From positions 6,418,598 through 6,482,597 of the forward strand of contig NC_135560.1 in NCBI RefSeq assembly GCF_964340395.1: 64,000 nucleotides of DNA, read 5' to 3'. Position numbers and translations under genes: made by a program. The notes beneath the pieces were generated by a model that was not told where the DNA came from, ran no database searches, and saw nothing but the letters and a program-made list of their open reading frames with translations. Numbering within the stretch: the first letter of the stretch is position 1; every line of letters begins with the position of its first letter. Source of the stretch: Glandiceps talaboti (taxonomy: Eukaryota > Hemichordata > Enteropneusta > Spengelidae). Below, piece after piece: positions 1 to 13,003 of this stretch.

Positions 1-2900
1 TTAGCTTGTAATGTACATTAATTATAGTGAGACACACTTTGCCACATGTCAAACTTGGTGACTACTAGAATTCTGAAAAAAAGCATTCATCATTAAGAAA
101 AGGGTTTCTTGTAAAACACATCACAGTATAATACTTAATAGGTGATTCAGTCAAATAAATAGTCTGCATACATTTGTACATCGTGAAGTGTTTATTAAAT
201 TCCTGTAGTCCGTACAACTTTACATTTGATCTAACCAATGTAGGTGCTTCACACTGTGTTGTTCCAATACCAGTAGCAATGTTGACACACAATACTACAG
301 CTGATAGTATCCCACTGTGGGCATGTCTCATGCCATAATTAACAAACTAACAGGGCAGGCTTATGATGGTGCAGACATACATGATGTCACAACTTGTAAG
401 GTCAATTGACTTGGGCAGCTGCTTTGGAGTCAAAGGTCAACCTAAGGTCAGACAAGTCAAGCTTTGGAATTAGAATCACCGCGTTGCGTTCTCCGTCAGC
501 TGTAGTTTGACAGATGGCAGTGTTTACACAGGGGAATATATGACTGTCAAAACACTGTCTTTTCGTCGAAGACATCTCAAAAGATTGTTCTTCTCAATTT
601 CTAGCTACTAGAAGTGAAGGAAGACATACTTAAATAACATGTTTGTTTGCTTTAATTCTGTAGACTCTTTTTCAGCTACTAATGATTACAAAAAAAGAGA
701 CAGACTATGCATAACTGTCAAAATACACAATTTTTTTAGTCAGAGATTTATCAAAGATTGTTCTTCTTACTTGAACATTAATGGTTCAAACTCGTGTAAA
801 TTCTTTTGAAAAAAAAAATGAGTTAGACTATAAAACTAACAAAAACACTATTTTTTGGGGGTCAGAGATATCTCCAAAATTGTTCTTCTAGATTTCAGGA
901 AACTAAAATGATGGATGCATAATTAAATAAAATGGTTATTTCAACAATTTATATTGATTCCTTTTAAGGTAGTATTGAAGACAAAAAAAATGAGAACTTA
1001 GGCAGCATACAAATAAAGTCATAAAACAAACGAAATGATAGATGGAAGAAGTAGAATCAATAATTCAAAGAAGGGAGAATATACTAATAAAGTTGGCAAC
1101 CCGCCACTATACTCCACTCTGCTTATTAAAAAACACCCATCCATTATGATCCACTCACAATTGAAGCATGAAAATGAATAACTAAACACAGAAAGACAAA
1201 TACAGCGAGAAAATTTGACGATCTCAAGTTTCTACCATATTCTTGATTGGTGTTCTCAAGTTGAAGGAGCAACTGGGTAAGGAAATCATACACACATAAT
1301 AAAACGACGGAAGAAAATTTAATTTTAAATATTTGAGTTTTTTAATTCCCTGTTATATCCTTGTTGATTCACAAAAGTTGATCTGCAAGCTATTAACATA
1401 CAATTGCTTAGAAACTATTAATTTCATACAGTCCAACCTGTTTTGCTGATCATAAAAATCATGCAATCTATAGACAATATCCCTAACGTGTCATTTGATC
1501 GGTAATTTGGAAATTAAAGAAACATGATACAGGGTGATCAAATTAATAGTCTGGGAGCATTTGAAATACAAGCAGTTAGACTTATTTTTTTTTTTTTTTT
1601 TTATGATGTGTATTGTGTTTTAAAGAGTTCATTTCGCAATCTTGTAATATCATTTTCCGCTGATGACTGATGAGTTTATTTGTCTACATACAAAGTCTGG
1701 CCCCTGGCTAATATTGTTAATTGTGTACCATACCAACACATCATGGTTGGCTGGTATTTTGAGAAACTAGGTCAGGGTAAGACATGTTCTTGTCTGTGTT
1801 TGCGTAACTACATGTACTAATCTGTACCGTACATGTTGTCACACGCCCACGTTAAAGATGATGACGTGAACTGCACTGCACGTATCAGTTTTCTAATTCT
1901 CAATATCAAACAAACGCGCGATACATATGAAACCATTGATTTTTTCCACATCGGTTATCAATTCAAAATTTATCAGTCTCAATATATTGGAACACAACCA
2001 CCCTATTTCAGCTGCGATATAAATCAAATATGCATGCAATATAAAACCTCTGTGTGTTCCAAGATGCACACATCCCCTATAGAATGCAATATATTCTTGG
2101 TAAACAAGAAACTGTGCACACGTTACGAAATATGAACTTTTGTCACCTGCCCGTACCCTGGATGAATGTGTAAACAGTACATTTCACTGACATTGTTCAA
2201 TCTTTCTTCAATTTAATAACACACTAATAAACAGCTCAACATTTCGTTCCATAATGTGGAAAATATTTTTTCATATGAAATTAAGATGGTAGTTTTACAG
2301 CCAAACATGTCATCATACAGTCATGCAATGTTCATTTTAATGTGCGATGCATCTTGGAACCACAAGGGCAACTTTCCAAAATAAAGTACCCAGAACTCCC
2401 TAACGAACAGAAAATAATCTCAATGATCAATTTCCAGAAAGTTAAACATACTTTCTCTCAATAAGTTAGTGTTATTTCAATAAAAGTCATTTTTGAGATA
2501 TTTTCCACGGTTCATGCACCTGGCCATGCAAGTTGATTAAAAAGGAGTGCTTTCCATATCTGATAAGGTTGCAGTATGAACGATCTGATATATTCACTGA
2601 AATCTGCAACCTAATCATGGATTCAAAAAAACCCTCCACCACCCCATAAATCTCTAATATTTCATATGTACATATACAGAATATGAAAATAATCCATAAA
2701 TAAATAAAATCGTAGCTACATACACAGAATAGAAAGTAACCAACGTCAATAAAAAGTGTAGATATGCACTCATGACTTACTGACACATGAAAAATTGCCT
2801 TTTTAATTTGACTAAAAATCAATAAATCTAAAGTCTTGGTATTATAAACTATATATAGTAATACTTTTCTTGTAGAATTAAACCTTATAATAGAGTTCAG
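1..2900. other. Unassigned AT-rich sequence
   Basis: No gene supported. A 88-codon minus frame (65-331) starts with a hydrophobic leader (GILSAVVLCVNIATG) and has four later Cys, but lacks any other support. Between about 560 and 930 a degenerate repeat recurs three times around caaagattgttcttct. Confidence 0.5.
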
Positions 2901-2902
2901 CT

Positions 2903-3305
2903 TATTAATACATATGTACCAGAGATTACTTGCACCGGTGCGTGCACATACTCACTAGTGATATCTTCACCACAGTGCAATACTGAAAACATTATTGCAT
3001 ACCTGCATGCAAATGATATGCAAATGAGGACACAATCGTTCGTTCTACCCAAAAGCACGTGATCGCATAGTTTCGTTTTTACGGAAATTTGTTGTTTTGG
3101 AGAAGCATATGTGATAATAAAAGAATCCCATGCCACGTGAGTTTCAGTGTGGATACTCACGAGTATTTGTACTCATGTTTCTTCTGCACTTTCACTCACT
3201 ATGCTTGTGAAAGTACTGCCGCAGAGAACACTGCAAGTACTCATGCAAATACTCTGTATATACCTAGTACGGCACACTTGCGCTCAAGTCTGATGGGGTT
3301 CTACC
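2903..3305 (+). mobile_element. Foldback-type dispersed element, copy A
   Basis: About 400 bp closely matching the reverse complement of 37360-37740, starting acatatgtaccag and ending near gatggggttctac. Shared blocks include tgcatacctgcatgcaaatg and ggaaatttg. Its right half folds back on itself: atcccatgccacgtgag and gtactcatg pair with sequence near 3240-3300. No protein coding. Confidence 0.75.
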
Positions 3306-4404
3306 ATACTACTCAGATAATCTTTTCTAGACTTTCATCAACTGATTCAAATTAAAATGAGTACATTAATTTTGGTTTGATATTGCAGTTTAATTTAAGC
3401 AAATACCCATGATAGACCTAAAGTATATGTTTTTTTTCAAAATATTACCACATTTCAAATAACTTCGTTGTGAGAATTAAAGACGTCACCCAAATACATA
3501 TACATGCATATTATTAATGTGTCAGAATGTTTGAAGTTTTGAAAGCAAAGTCATAAGAAATTATTTAAAAAGCCTTGAACCCATAAATGTATTAACTTTG
3601 TACCTAATCTTCAGTCAGTTTTATTAAAAGTTTCAATATCAACAGGAATGATAGTAAAACTCACTGAAGACTAATTATTTCGATATAACGGTGGACATGG
3701 TAAATTGTGAACAATTTTGGAATAGATATCGGTTCCAGGCTAATGATTTTCAGGATTGACAGGCATCTTCATTGACCATGCGACTTTGACTCCCTCAGGG
3801 CAACTTTAATCCCCTGAAGGCATGCGACATGTTGACAGAAGTCATGAAGTCAACCACACAGTAGGACTCATTGGGAATGCAACAACAAATAAAACTGGTA
3901 TGGTAAATGATCTGCTCTCCTCTGACTACACTTAGGTGGCATCCATAACTTTGAACAATGACAGGCACGCACAGAAGGACCAAGCTTGGCATTATATATC
4001 CAGACAATGTGTGCAACTGTTACTGCACTCATGCTGGGTTTCAACTGAGCAGGACAAAAACTTAAACATCAACTATTTTTATAACGCCAGATGTCTATAG
4101 TTGAGGTGAAGCGGACACGATATCTTGATTGAAGACCATGCTGTAGAGTTATTGACTGACTGACTGACTGGTGTACAGAACTGCAAATGAAACAAGAAAA
4201 AACAAGACATTGCAAGACAAAAATAAAAGATGTACATATAATGATTTATGAATGATACAATTCTACAATAATATGAAATGGAATGATATACATCATGAAA
4301 ATGAAACATGTCATGCAATAAAAATGAAAAATAAGAAATTCACAGGACCACATTGAACTACTTATAATGGGAAAACATGATTGACAACGACAAAGAACAC
4401 AATA

Positions 4405-4845
4405 ATACATACATAGATACATACACACACATACACACACACATACACACACATACATACATACATAGATACATACACACATACATAGATACATACATAC
4501 ATACATACATACATACATACATACATACATACATACATACATACATAGATACATACATACATACATACATACATACATACATACACACACATACATACAT
4601 ACATACATACACACATACATACATACATACATACATACATAGATACATACATACACACATAGACATACATACATACATACATACATACATACATACATAC
4701 ATACATACACACACATACATACATACATACATACATACATACATAGATACATACATACATACATAGACATACATACATACATACATACATACATACACAC
4801 ACATACATACATACACACACATACATACATACATACATACATACA

Positions 4846-4884
<39 letters not shown>
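4405..4884. repeat. ACAT/AC microsatellite (~480 bp)
   Basis: Runs of acat with scattered agat and acac variants, ending in an (AC)n tract. Long open frames on both strands (Tyr/Val/Cys/Met or Ile/His/Thr repeats) are an artefact of the 4-base period. Confidence 0.97.
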
Positions 4885-4885
<1 letters not shown>

Positions 4886-4949
4886 AATGATAAATTCTAC
4901 ATAGAACACCAATCCTGAAATAGATTGAGTGTAGTACACCAACAACTAT

Positions 4950-5225
4950 GATACAATGCTACACAGCAAATACAATACAATTGTTTAAACACAACACGAC
5001 ATAAAAACACACCACAGCACAACAGAACAAAGCACAACATATGAACAACATCAGCAGCACAGTACAGATAATCAGCAAAGCACATCAAAAGATAACAACA
5101 CAGCAAACCACACCACAGCATAGCACAACCCAACACTGCAACTTAGCATGCACAACACAACGTATTACAGCAAAGTACAACAAAACATAACAGCAAAATG
5201 AAGCACACAATAACCACATTGGGGT
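4950..5225. repeat. T-poor cryptic simple sequence beside the microsatellite
   Basis: About 275 bp in which the plus strand is mostly A and C with few T (repeated acaacac, agcacaac, cacagca words). It has no exact period. It may be a decayed simple repeat. Confidence 0.6.
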
Positions 5226-5649
5226 AAAAAAAAAATATGAGTCATGCGATACCATCAAAACAACACGACTACACTTAATAATGCAATTCATATACATGAA
5301 TTCAGTTTCTATGACTTTTATGCAGGTGTATCAACTTCAGAAAGATAAGCACTACTCAGGTATTAGGTTGTTTGTCATGTAACTGATACCATAAAGTGTC
5401 CTTTGTATTCTTATTTCATACTAAGTGACCTTGTCTGTATTATTTGTTATAATCCTAACCACTAGTACTGCAGTAATAAAACTCTTTATTCGTCAAAAAA
5501 AATCCAGAAATATGTTGAATGGTCACCACAAGAGCAGCGCCCTAGTATTGAAGAAGCAGGAGGAAACTGGAGTATCCGGGGAAAACCTGCATTTTTCAGC
5601 TGGGTCAAACTAAGCATCACCCTTCTTACATACAGGCCTAGTTAAATTT

Positions 5650-5745
5650 TTATGACTCGTTGAAACCTAGCCGACACCTGGCGGGTTCAAACCCAGACTA
5701 TAGAGTTAAGAGACGTACAAGCTAACCGCTCGGCCAACAACCACT
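5650..5745 (-). mobile_element. tRNA-derived SINE head (remnant)
   Basis: On the minus strand, TTGGCCGAGCGGTTAGCTT (5719-5737) matches the A box of class-II tRNAs (Leu/Ser) and GGGTTTGAACCC (5683-5694) matches a B box, about 25 bp apart. No proper acceptor stem is visible, so this is not an intact tRNA gene. The neighbouring 5555-5600 block (ggaggaaactggagtatccg) resembles a widespread animal repeat. Confidence 0.55.
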
Positions 5746-6414
5746 GTATGTTAGAATCTCTGACATGTAATACAAAGGTATCATTTTCAGACCACTGTGA
5801 CCTGGTTTGAGTGTGAATACAGGTGTATATGTGAAAATAAGAGATAAGGGATGTAGTTGTATAATGAATATTATCAGGTTATCACCACAAAGGGAGCTAT
5901 GGTATTAGTTGGATATACAACTCTCGAAGCTCACACGCCTTGTTGTATTTCCTTTACTAACATTTAACGAGTTCTAATATTAGGTTCTGTATACTAAAGA
6001 CCTTTCAAGACTCAACTCCGGTAAAATTCAAGTACTTTTTAAAACTATTTAATTATTTATTTATAAACTTTTGTAGATATATGAGCACAAAACAGTGGCT
6101 ATTTGTTATGGATAAAAATAAATCATGTTTATGGGAGCGGATCTAACCCTACCCTATCCATAACCTAACCTGAACTCCCTGACTTGAATACTGTATACAG
6201 TCAATTCACCGTTCTACATTATTGCCATTTTTGGCCCTAGGCTGTACAACATATTGAAAATGGGTACAAACAGGATACCCACATACAAACGATTCATGTA
6301 TTGGTAATAACATCATGCATGACTTGACTATTACGTGGTTATGACGTGAACAGAAAAATAAACAGACTGTATACAGAAATAATTGGTGTCAGTAAAATGA
6401 ACAGGAGGTAGGAT

Positions 6415-6590
6415 AGTACAATATAGTTACTTTGGAACAATAAATTGGAAACACATGCGATGAATTGATCCGTCTACTATATATGGACCTTGATCACAAG
6501 ATCAAGGTGATCACGGTCTGTAGTAGATAGATCAAAACGTCGCATTCGTTTCCAATTTACCATTCCAAAGTAACTATATTGTACTGTACT
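6415..6590. mobile_element. Hairpin element with ~85-bp arms, flanked by direct repeats
   Basis: agtacaatatagttacttt and aaattggaaac on the left are matched in reverse complement on the right, meeting at a ccttgatcacaagatcaagg centre (6487-6506). The words gaacaggaggta occur outside both ends (about 6399 and 6629). It is a foldback MITE-like structure. Confidence 0.7.
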
Positions 6591-6700
6591 AGTGATTCTT
6601 GGAACTATGAACAATATATTCTCCATTGAACAGGAGGTAGCATACAAATATACACTTCGGTATTCTTCCAAGAATATGTTTACATGAAGGCTTAAAAAAG

Positions 6701-7058
6701 ACCATAGTCATTCACCACCTCCTCCCCACCCCCACCCCCACCCCCACCCCAGACAACCACTGGTGATGTTACTCACCCTGAAGAAGGAGTATTTAATGTA
6801 TAGGAACTAAAAAGGTGTCCAGTTAATATTTTCTATATGTGAATTTGTTTGAAATTACAAGAGAGCAATTGCTTGAAGAAGCCCTGTTCACATTGTTCCG
6901 AGAGTAAAAATGAAGAATTGATTTACTGCTTCACTGAAATGAGAAGCTTTATTTGGATTTCAGTTTGGAAGGGAAGCGAAGTGGAGAAATCAGGCAGGGA
7001 TCAAAGAAAAGATAGGGGTGGGGGTGGGGGTGGGGAGGAGGTGGTGAATGACTATGGT
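6701..7058. mobile_element. Element bounded by ~45-bp inverted C/G-rich arms
   Basis: The left arm (6701-6751) runs accatagtcattcaccacct, then cct and C5A runs. The right arm (7015-7058) is its exact or near-exact reverse complement, G5T runs then aggaggtggtgaatgactat. About 263 bp lie between. The G-rich strand could form quadruplexes. Confidence 0.75.
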
Positions 7059-8089
7059 AATTACAGATTATCAAAAACATGAATGACAAATTTGAACATA
7101 AAAATTAATTCATTCTAATGATGTCAAAATAAACTAACACCTGTGTGTATAATTTTGTTCTACACCTTACTGACTATTAAACTGACTAAAAAAACCAGTT
7201 AGTAACTGTGACTTTAATATTAATATTCGACTTCCAACCAGTTTTAACGTGACTATTTTAATTTCAGATATCCGATTGAAGACTTCTTTCAGATGCAGTA
7301 TTCCATACATTTCTATTCAGACACACTATAAAGTACCTGGCATGATAAAAATACTAATACCTGGCTGTGATGAAATAAGTTATGACTACACATTTCCAAG
7401 ACTTCCGTCTAAAAAGTACAAAGGAAGTGGCTGTGCTAGAGCCATTAGACAGCGTTTTTTTGCCTTTGGGCAGAAGACAGATAAAACTTCCATGACTTGA
7501 AAGATAAAAGCTAGATTGACATCCTCCAAGTTGTAACTTCTAAAGCTGATATCATATTATTGAGGAAATACATCAAATGACGAACAAGACAGCTGATATC
7601 TCTCTGTCCAGGATTATTCTTGTTTGTATTCAAAGTGGGCCAAAGATTGTAATATCCCATAGAATGTATAAAAAAAAAAGTCGGAAGAAATGCTCACAAA
7701 AGCATGGAATAAGCTGGAAATTGAGACTCATCAGAGAAATCCCACAAACAGCTTGAGATAGGAAGTTGGAAGAATTAACACAGGAATGGATGCTTTGAGT
7801 TCAGATCACCTGCATGTTAAGGTTACAGTGGGTATGACAATTTCTGTTGAATGAACACAACTACGATACCTTTTTTTTCTAAGTTTTGCTACCTCATTTT
7901 CTTGTTTTAATTGGTATGTAAGTTTTCTTGAGAGACTAATTTACAGGGCCCAGGTGGAAATCTAATTTTATCATTTCTTGGCTACCCTGTTTTTAAATAA
8001 AGTTTACCACTATAAGTACAACTACTGCTGCTACAAATCAATTTATGATTTGGAACTGCCTGGCAAAGAAATGTAGCACACTACTATAA

Positions 8090-8275
8090 ACCTACATATA
8101 TTTTTGGCACTAGAAAATTTTGTGATTTTTATCTTAATACAGTCTTCAACTAGTTCTCAAAGACTTTTTGTATACAATTTAGCCATTGCTCATTTTTACG
8201 TCTTTGTTTTCCAGTGAAATAAGTGAACAAAGTCTTTAGTGAAAATTTCCATGTTTTACAGTATCTAGATATTGT
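8090..8275. repeat. Dispersed repeat, copy 1
   Basis: Matches 24740-24945 in the same orientation with gaps. Shared blocks: cactagaaaattttg, ccag-gaaat-agtgaa, and gaaaatttcc near the end. Confidence 0.6.
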
Positions 8276-8789
8276 GTATTCTTTTGATACAATGAAGGCA
8301 TTGCTCCTCTCGTCAGAACGTATCCTAGTACCTGAAGGAGGTCTACGGATCCTTGCGTGTGATATACTTATACCAACAACAGTGAGCATGGCTTATTGTC
8401 ACATTAGGTACTGTTATAGTGAATAGCACAATATATCTAAAACTGAAACACAGAACAACTTCAGTTCTTAAATTTCACGAATTTTGAATCACTAATTTTC
8501 AATATTTTTATACTTTCGTGAAATTTTTTTTTTCATACATGAGTAAAATAAAATTAAAAGAGTAGACCAAGCGACTATACAGAGTGAACCCCATGACTGT
8601 AGATAGTGGACTCTGATGTTAGACAACCTACTACATACAGGCAGTTAGCATTTTCCAGTATTGATCTCAATTGGCTGAGCAACAAATGTAATCAATACAT
8701 TAAATTTAAAAGTACTTTCAGCCTTGATATCTTCTCACCATCAAAACAGCTTATACTAATCTGGATGCCAACATGGTTTCTAACTAAAT

Positions 8790-9622
8790 CATGAGTGGAG
8801 ATGTCAATGGTAATGATACTATATGGGAACTAGAATATGAGTGGAGGTGTAAATGGTAATGATACCATATAGGAACTAGACTATGAGTGGAGGTGTCAAT
8901 GGTAATGATACCATATAGGAACTAGACTATGAGTGGAGCTGTCAAGCGTAATGATACCGTATAGGAACTAGACTATGAGTGGAGGTGTCAATGGTAATGA
9001 TACCGTATAGGAACTAGACTATGAGTGGAGGTGTCAATGGTAATGATACTGTATAGGAACTAGACTATGAGTGGAGGTGTCAATGGTAATGATACTGTTT
9101 AGGAACTAGACAGTGAGTGGAGGTGTAAATGGCAATGATACCATATAGGAACTAGACTATGAGTGGAGGTGTAAATGGTAATGATACTGTATAGGAACTA
9201 GACTATGAGTGGAGGTGTAAATGGTAACAATACTATATAGGAACTAGACTATGAGTGGAGGTGTAAATGGTAACAATACTATATAGGAACTGGACTATGA
9301 GTGGAGGTGTCAATCGTAATGATACTGTATAGGAACTAGACTATGAGTGGAGGTGTCAATGGTAATGATACCGTATAGGAACTAGACTATGAGTGGAGGT
9401 GTAAATGGTAATGATACTGTATAGGAACTAGACTATGTGAGTGGAGGTATAAATGGTAACGATACCATATAGGAACTAGACTATGAGTGGAGGTGTAAAT
9501 GGTAACGATACCGTATAGGAACTAGACTATGAGTGGAGGTGTAAATGGTAACGATACCGTATAGGAACTAGACTATGAGTGGAGGTGTCAAGCGTAATGA
9601 TACCGTATAGGAACTAGACTAA
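8790..9622. repeat. 46-bp minisatellite, about 18 copies
   Basis: Unit like tatgagtggaggtgtcaatg + gtaatgatac + cgtataggaactagac. Copies differ by a few substitutions (gtcaat/gtaaat, atgata/acaata); one has a 3-bp insertion near 9435. Confidence 0.96.
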
Positions 9623-10204
9623 GCTACCTCTACATAGATTACAACCTGTAATGTCATTGACCTAAAGGTCAAAGTCTCATCACAGAGGTGCTTGTACCCA
9701 TTCTATTTTTAATACAATTCATGTCAGTGTCCTAAATATAAACCAAAGGTTCAAATATTTGTGTAATGTCATAATTCTTTGTGTAGATGAAGCATGAATT
9801 ATTTCCACATATCAACTTATATTACATTCTTGGTGGATGATGTTCATAACATGTTATTTAGATAAACAGATTCCAATGATAAATCACTTCTCTAACCTTT
9901 AGTGAGTAGAAAGACATATATTACAGGCTGTCAAAATTGAACAAAATATTTATCTTTTTGGTAAATAAATACGTCAGAATTTGTGAAACTGACGAGTACT
10001 AGCTAGCTGCCTTCTGTAAGTTAATAAAGCATTGGATGTGAATTTCCAAATAATTTTATTAGTTAATTCATCAAAGCTTTTGTTTTTCTTCAACAGGTTG
10101 ATGGGGGGTGTGGAGGGGGGGGGGGGTGTTTCAAAAATCACTTGAATACATGAAAAACTAAAACTTGACTTCATTTATTAAATAATTAGTATTTCCTGGA
10201 TTGT

Positions 10205-10560
10205 GTTAAACTTAAAGGCCCTCCAGCTTAGGATTAAAATTTAGGTGTAAAAAAACAGTTGTGTAGCAGATCTACAGAAAAATTTGGTTCAGAACAAAAG
10301 AATGATCCCATGTAATCCTTATATAGCTCCACTGATAAAGTAAAGCTAATGCAATGACCATGGGATTGAAACATGGCGGCCCTTTAATATAAAGGCCCAG
10401 TTCTGATTTGGATTAAAATGTAGAAAACAGTTGTCTGGCAGATATATAGAAAAAGTTGGCGAGGAAAAAAAGAATGATCCCTGTGATATTTATCATAATA
10501 GCACTGATTGTGATGATTCAGGATTGAAACATGCCCTTTAAAAAAGATAGCTATTCATTC
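10205..10560. repeat. Two tandem copies of a dispersed TTAAAG-ended family
   Basis: Two copies (about 10212-10390 and 10391-10555), each with ggattaaaat, aaaacagttgt, agaaaaa.ttgg, aagaatgatccc and gattgaaacatg in the same order. Related blocks recur at 42195-42370 and 54417-54590 in COG1 introns, reversed. Confidence 0.7.
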
Positions 10561-10995
10561 TATCATACTGTGTAGTCTAGATGGGCTGTTATCTTTCAAA
10601 CATATGGGTGAACAAACATACTAATTATGTTTATCTATAATAGAAATTGATACATATACTTGAATAGTTGCTTCAAAAACTTGATTCCAATAAAAGCAAC
10701 TTCACTATTACTTTTATCAATTTACACACACAATTGTATAGACCATTTGTATACATTTATATCATTACTTTAGTGAAGTTCATATTTTGAAACACAGATC
10801 TGAGGAATGCCATCTTTTTCATTTCTTTTGGGCTAAAATTGTCATATAAAGGCAAGGTGGTTGGGGTGCACTTTATTACATTACATTTTATATCTCACTC
10901 TTTATAAAATTACCATAAGAAACGATTCTCTTTGGTGAAATTATTCTTCAAGAATGTGTGCGAGGTAGCAGTGCTATATTAAAGAGAACAGTGAT

Positions 10996-11265
10996 CTAAT
11001 CTAATCTAATCTAATCTAATCTAATCTAATCTAATCTAATCCACATAATTTCCAACACACCAGACTCCAGAACCAAAGTACTGTTTCATGGCACCAATAA
11101 GGGTCACACAAAATGCTTTTTTGGAACATATAACGTCTTAAGTTTGCTCTTGAAAGTGTTCAGATTTGATGATTACCGTATGTCCAATAGTAAAGAAGTC
11201 TAGGGGGTCTAGGCACACGGTTTGAAAATGCGAAGTTACTGTGGTCTGACAATGTGTCCTTCATA
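10996..11265 (-). mobile_element. Second LINE 3' end of the same family, with CTAAT tail
   Basis: Plus-strand CTAAT repeats at about 10997-11040 are followed by sequence close to 49790-49985, including the blocks caccaataagggtca and agtttgctcttgaaagtg. Gene-strand remnants FSNRVPR and TFKSKLKTLYV are split by frameshifts. No 5' part is present. Confidence 0.75.
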
Positions 11266-11815
11266 CCACTCCTTCACTTTCCCTTCCAAAACTGACTTGC
11301 ACCCCCCCCCCCCTTCCCTGAACTGACTTTAGAACCATCCGTACACACAGAGAGATGTGATCTGTTTTCACTGTGACCCTATCAAGTTGTTTACAGGATC
11401 TTTTCCTGAGGCGTTTACTTGTCCTGATCGGATTTCATGAAGTCCAGGCATATAGGTATGCCTGGAATCCTAACAATGACTGCAATGACACACAGCATGA
11501 ACACTTGTACTGTCCGCTGACTCATCCCAATAATTCTCCACATTCCTGGAGTGACTCTCTACTGTTGGAAGAATGGTGACATTTTTTTGAACTGTCTGGT
11601 CAACAAACTCAGCAAACCTTGTGAAGGAGATGAACTCATCAGGCACTATGATATATTACATTATCATATCTCCTGTCTCAGTAAAAGTACAAGGTAATCA
11701 AAAGATTAGTAAAATCCCAATACAGTAGTAACTAATACATCTACTTATACACTTAAAGAAAACTGCTTTACAACTGCTTTTTCTGACCTACTCACTTCTC
11801 GCCCAAGTCATTCAA

Positions 11816-11856
11816 TTTCATATTTCATATTTCATATTTCATATTTCATATTTATT
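11816..11856. repeat. Heptamer repeat (TTTCATA)n
   Basis: About five tandem copies of atttcat-type 7-mers. Confidence 0.9.
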
Positions 11857-12091
11857 TTTAACTACTGTTTGTACTTTCTTTCCTCCTCATATGAAATACA
11901 TTTCATTCATTTATTTGTTTATTTTCTTATCTTGGGTAACTTGACTACTGGTTCTCCTGATATATTCACTTTGGGATCAAAACTCATTTCTTATACCTAT
12001 TTCTCACCCAAGTCATATTTCACCTTTATTGTTCATTTCCCTACTAGCTGTTTAACACATTTTTTTCTTTCCCTGTGGGAATTTTTTTTCA

Positions 12092-12152
12092 TTCAATCAT
12101 TCATTCATTCATTCATTCATTCATTCATTCATTCATTCATTCATTCATTCAC
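12092..12152. repeat. (TTCA)n microsatellite
   Basis: About 14 copies of attc/ttca. It creates a Ser-Phe-Ile-His open frame that is not a gene. Confidence 0.95.
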
Positions 12153-12214
12153 TCACTTATTTTCTTATCTTGGGTGAATTTTAATTTTTGCTTTATGACA
12201 GCCTTTTGAAAATT

Positions 12215-13003
12215 GTTCAAGTTGTGTGATTTCAAATTACATTCATGTCCTATTTCACATGATCAAAGTTGTCAATTTCAAATTATATTCATGTACTCTT
12301 TCACATGATCAAAGTTATCAATTTCAAATTATATCCATGTTCTATTTCACATGATCAAAGTTATCAATTTCAAATTACATTCATGTCCTATTTCACATGA
12401 TCAAAGTTATCAATTTCAAATTATATCCATCTTCTATTTCACATGATCAAAGTTATCAATTTCAAATTATATCCATGTTCTATTTCACATGATCAAAGTT
12501 GTCAATTTCAAATTATATCCATGTTCTATTTCACATGATCAAAGTTGTCAATTTCAAATTATATCCATGTTCTATTTCATATGATCAAAGTTATCAATTT
12601 CAAATTATATCCATGTTCTATTTCACATGATCAAAGTTGTCAATTTCAAATTATATCCATGTACTATTTCACATGATCAAAGTTATCAATTTCAAATTAC
12701 ATTCATGTTCTATTTCACATGATCAAAGTTGTCAATTTCACATTATATTCATGTCCTATTTCACATGATCAAAGTTATCAATTTCAAATTATATCCATGT
12801 ACTATTTCACATGATCAAAGTTATCAATTTCACATTATATTCATGTTCTATTTCACATGATCAAAGTTGTCAATTTCAAATTATATCCATGTTCTATTTC
12901 ACATGATCAAAGTCGTCAATTTCAAATTATGTCCATGTTCTATTTCACATGATCAAAGTCGTCAATTTCAAATTACATTCATGTACTATTTCACATGATC
13001 AAT
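12215..13003. repeat. Second 46-bp minisatellite, about 17 copies
   Basis: Unit like atttcaaattatatccatgt + tctatttcacatgatcaaag + ttgtca. Unrelated in sequence to the 46-bp unit at 8.8 kb. Variation is concentrated at attat-ccatg and at the gt/at/gc before caat. Confidence 0.96.

Larger units (their letters stand above)
5746..8089. other. Intergenic sequence outside the two hairpin elements
   Basis: Apart from the elements at 6415-6590 and 6701-7058 I see no gene. A plus-strand frame to a TGA at 7498 follows a good acceptor-like tttaatttcag at about 7256-7266, but its peptide is not recognised. Confidence 0.4.

Noticed and set aside
1833-2135. 100-codon plus-strand frame
   Set aside because: Composition like noncoding DNA, no recognised motif.
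4246-4945. Long Tyr/Val/Cys/Met-repeat and Ile/His/Thr-repeat open frames
   Set aside because: Produced by the ACAT microsatellite, which has no stop codons in several frames; nothing conserved outside it.
5683-5737. Functional tRNA gene
   Set aside because: A and B boxes are present but no acceptor stem or credible anticodon arm can be drawn.
7249-7500. Plus-strand 83-codon frame after an acceptor-like tttaatttcag
   Set aside because: Could be a terminal exon, but the peptide is not recognised and there is no partner exon with a matching donor.
10979-11040. Telomere-like repeat
   Set aside because: The unit is CTAAT/TTAGA (5 bp), not TTAGGG, and it forms the tail of a LINE copy.
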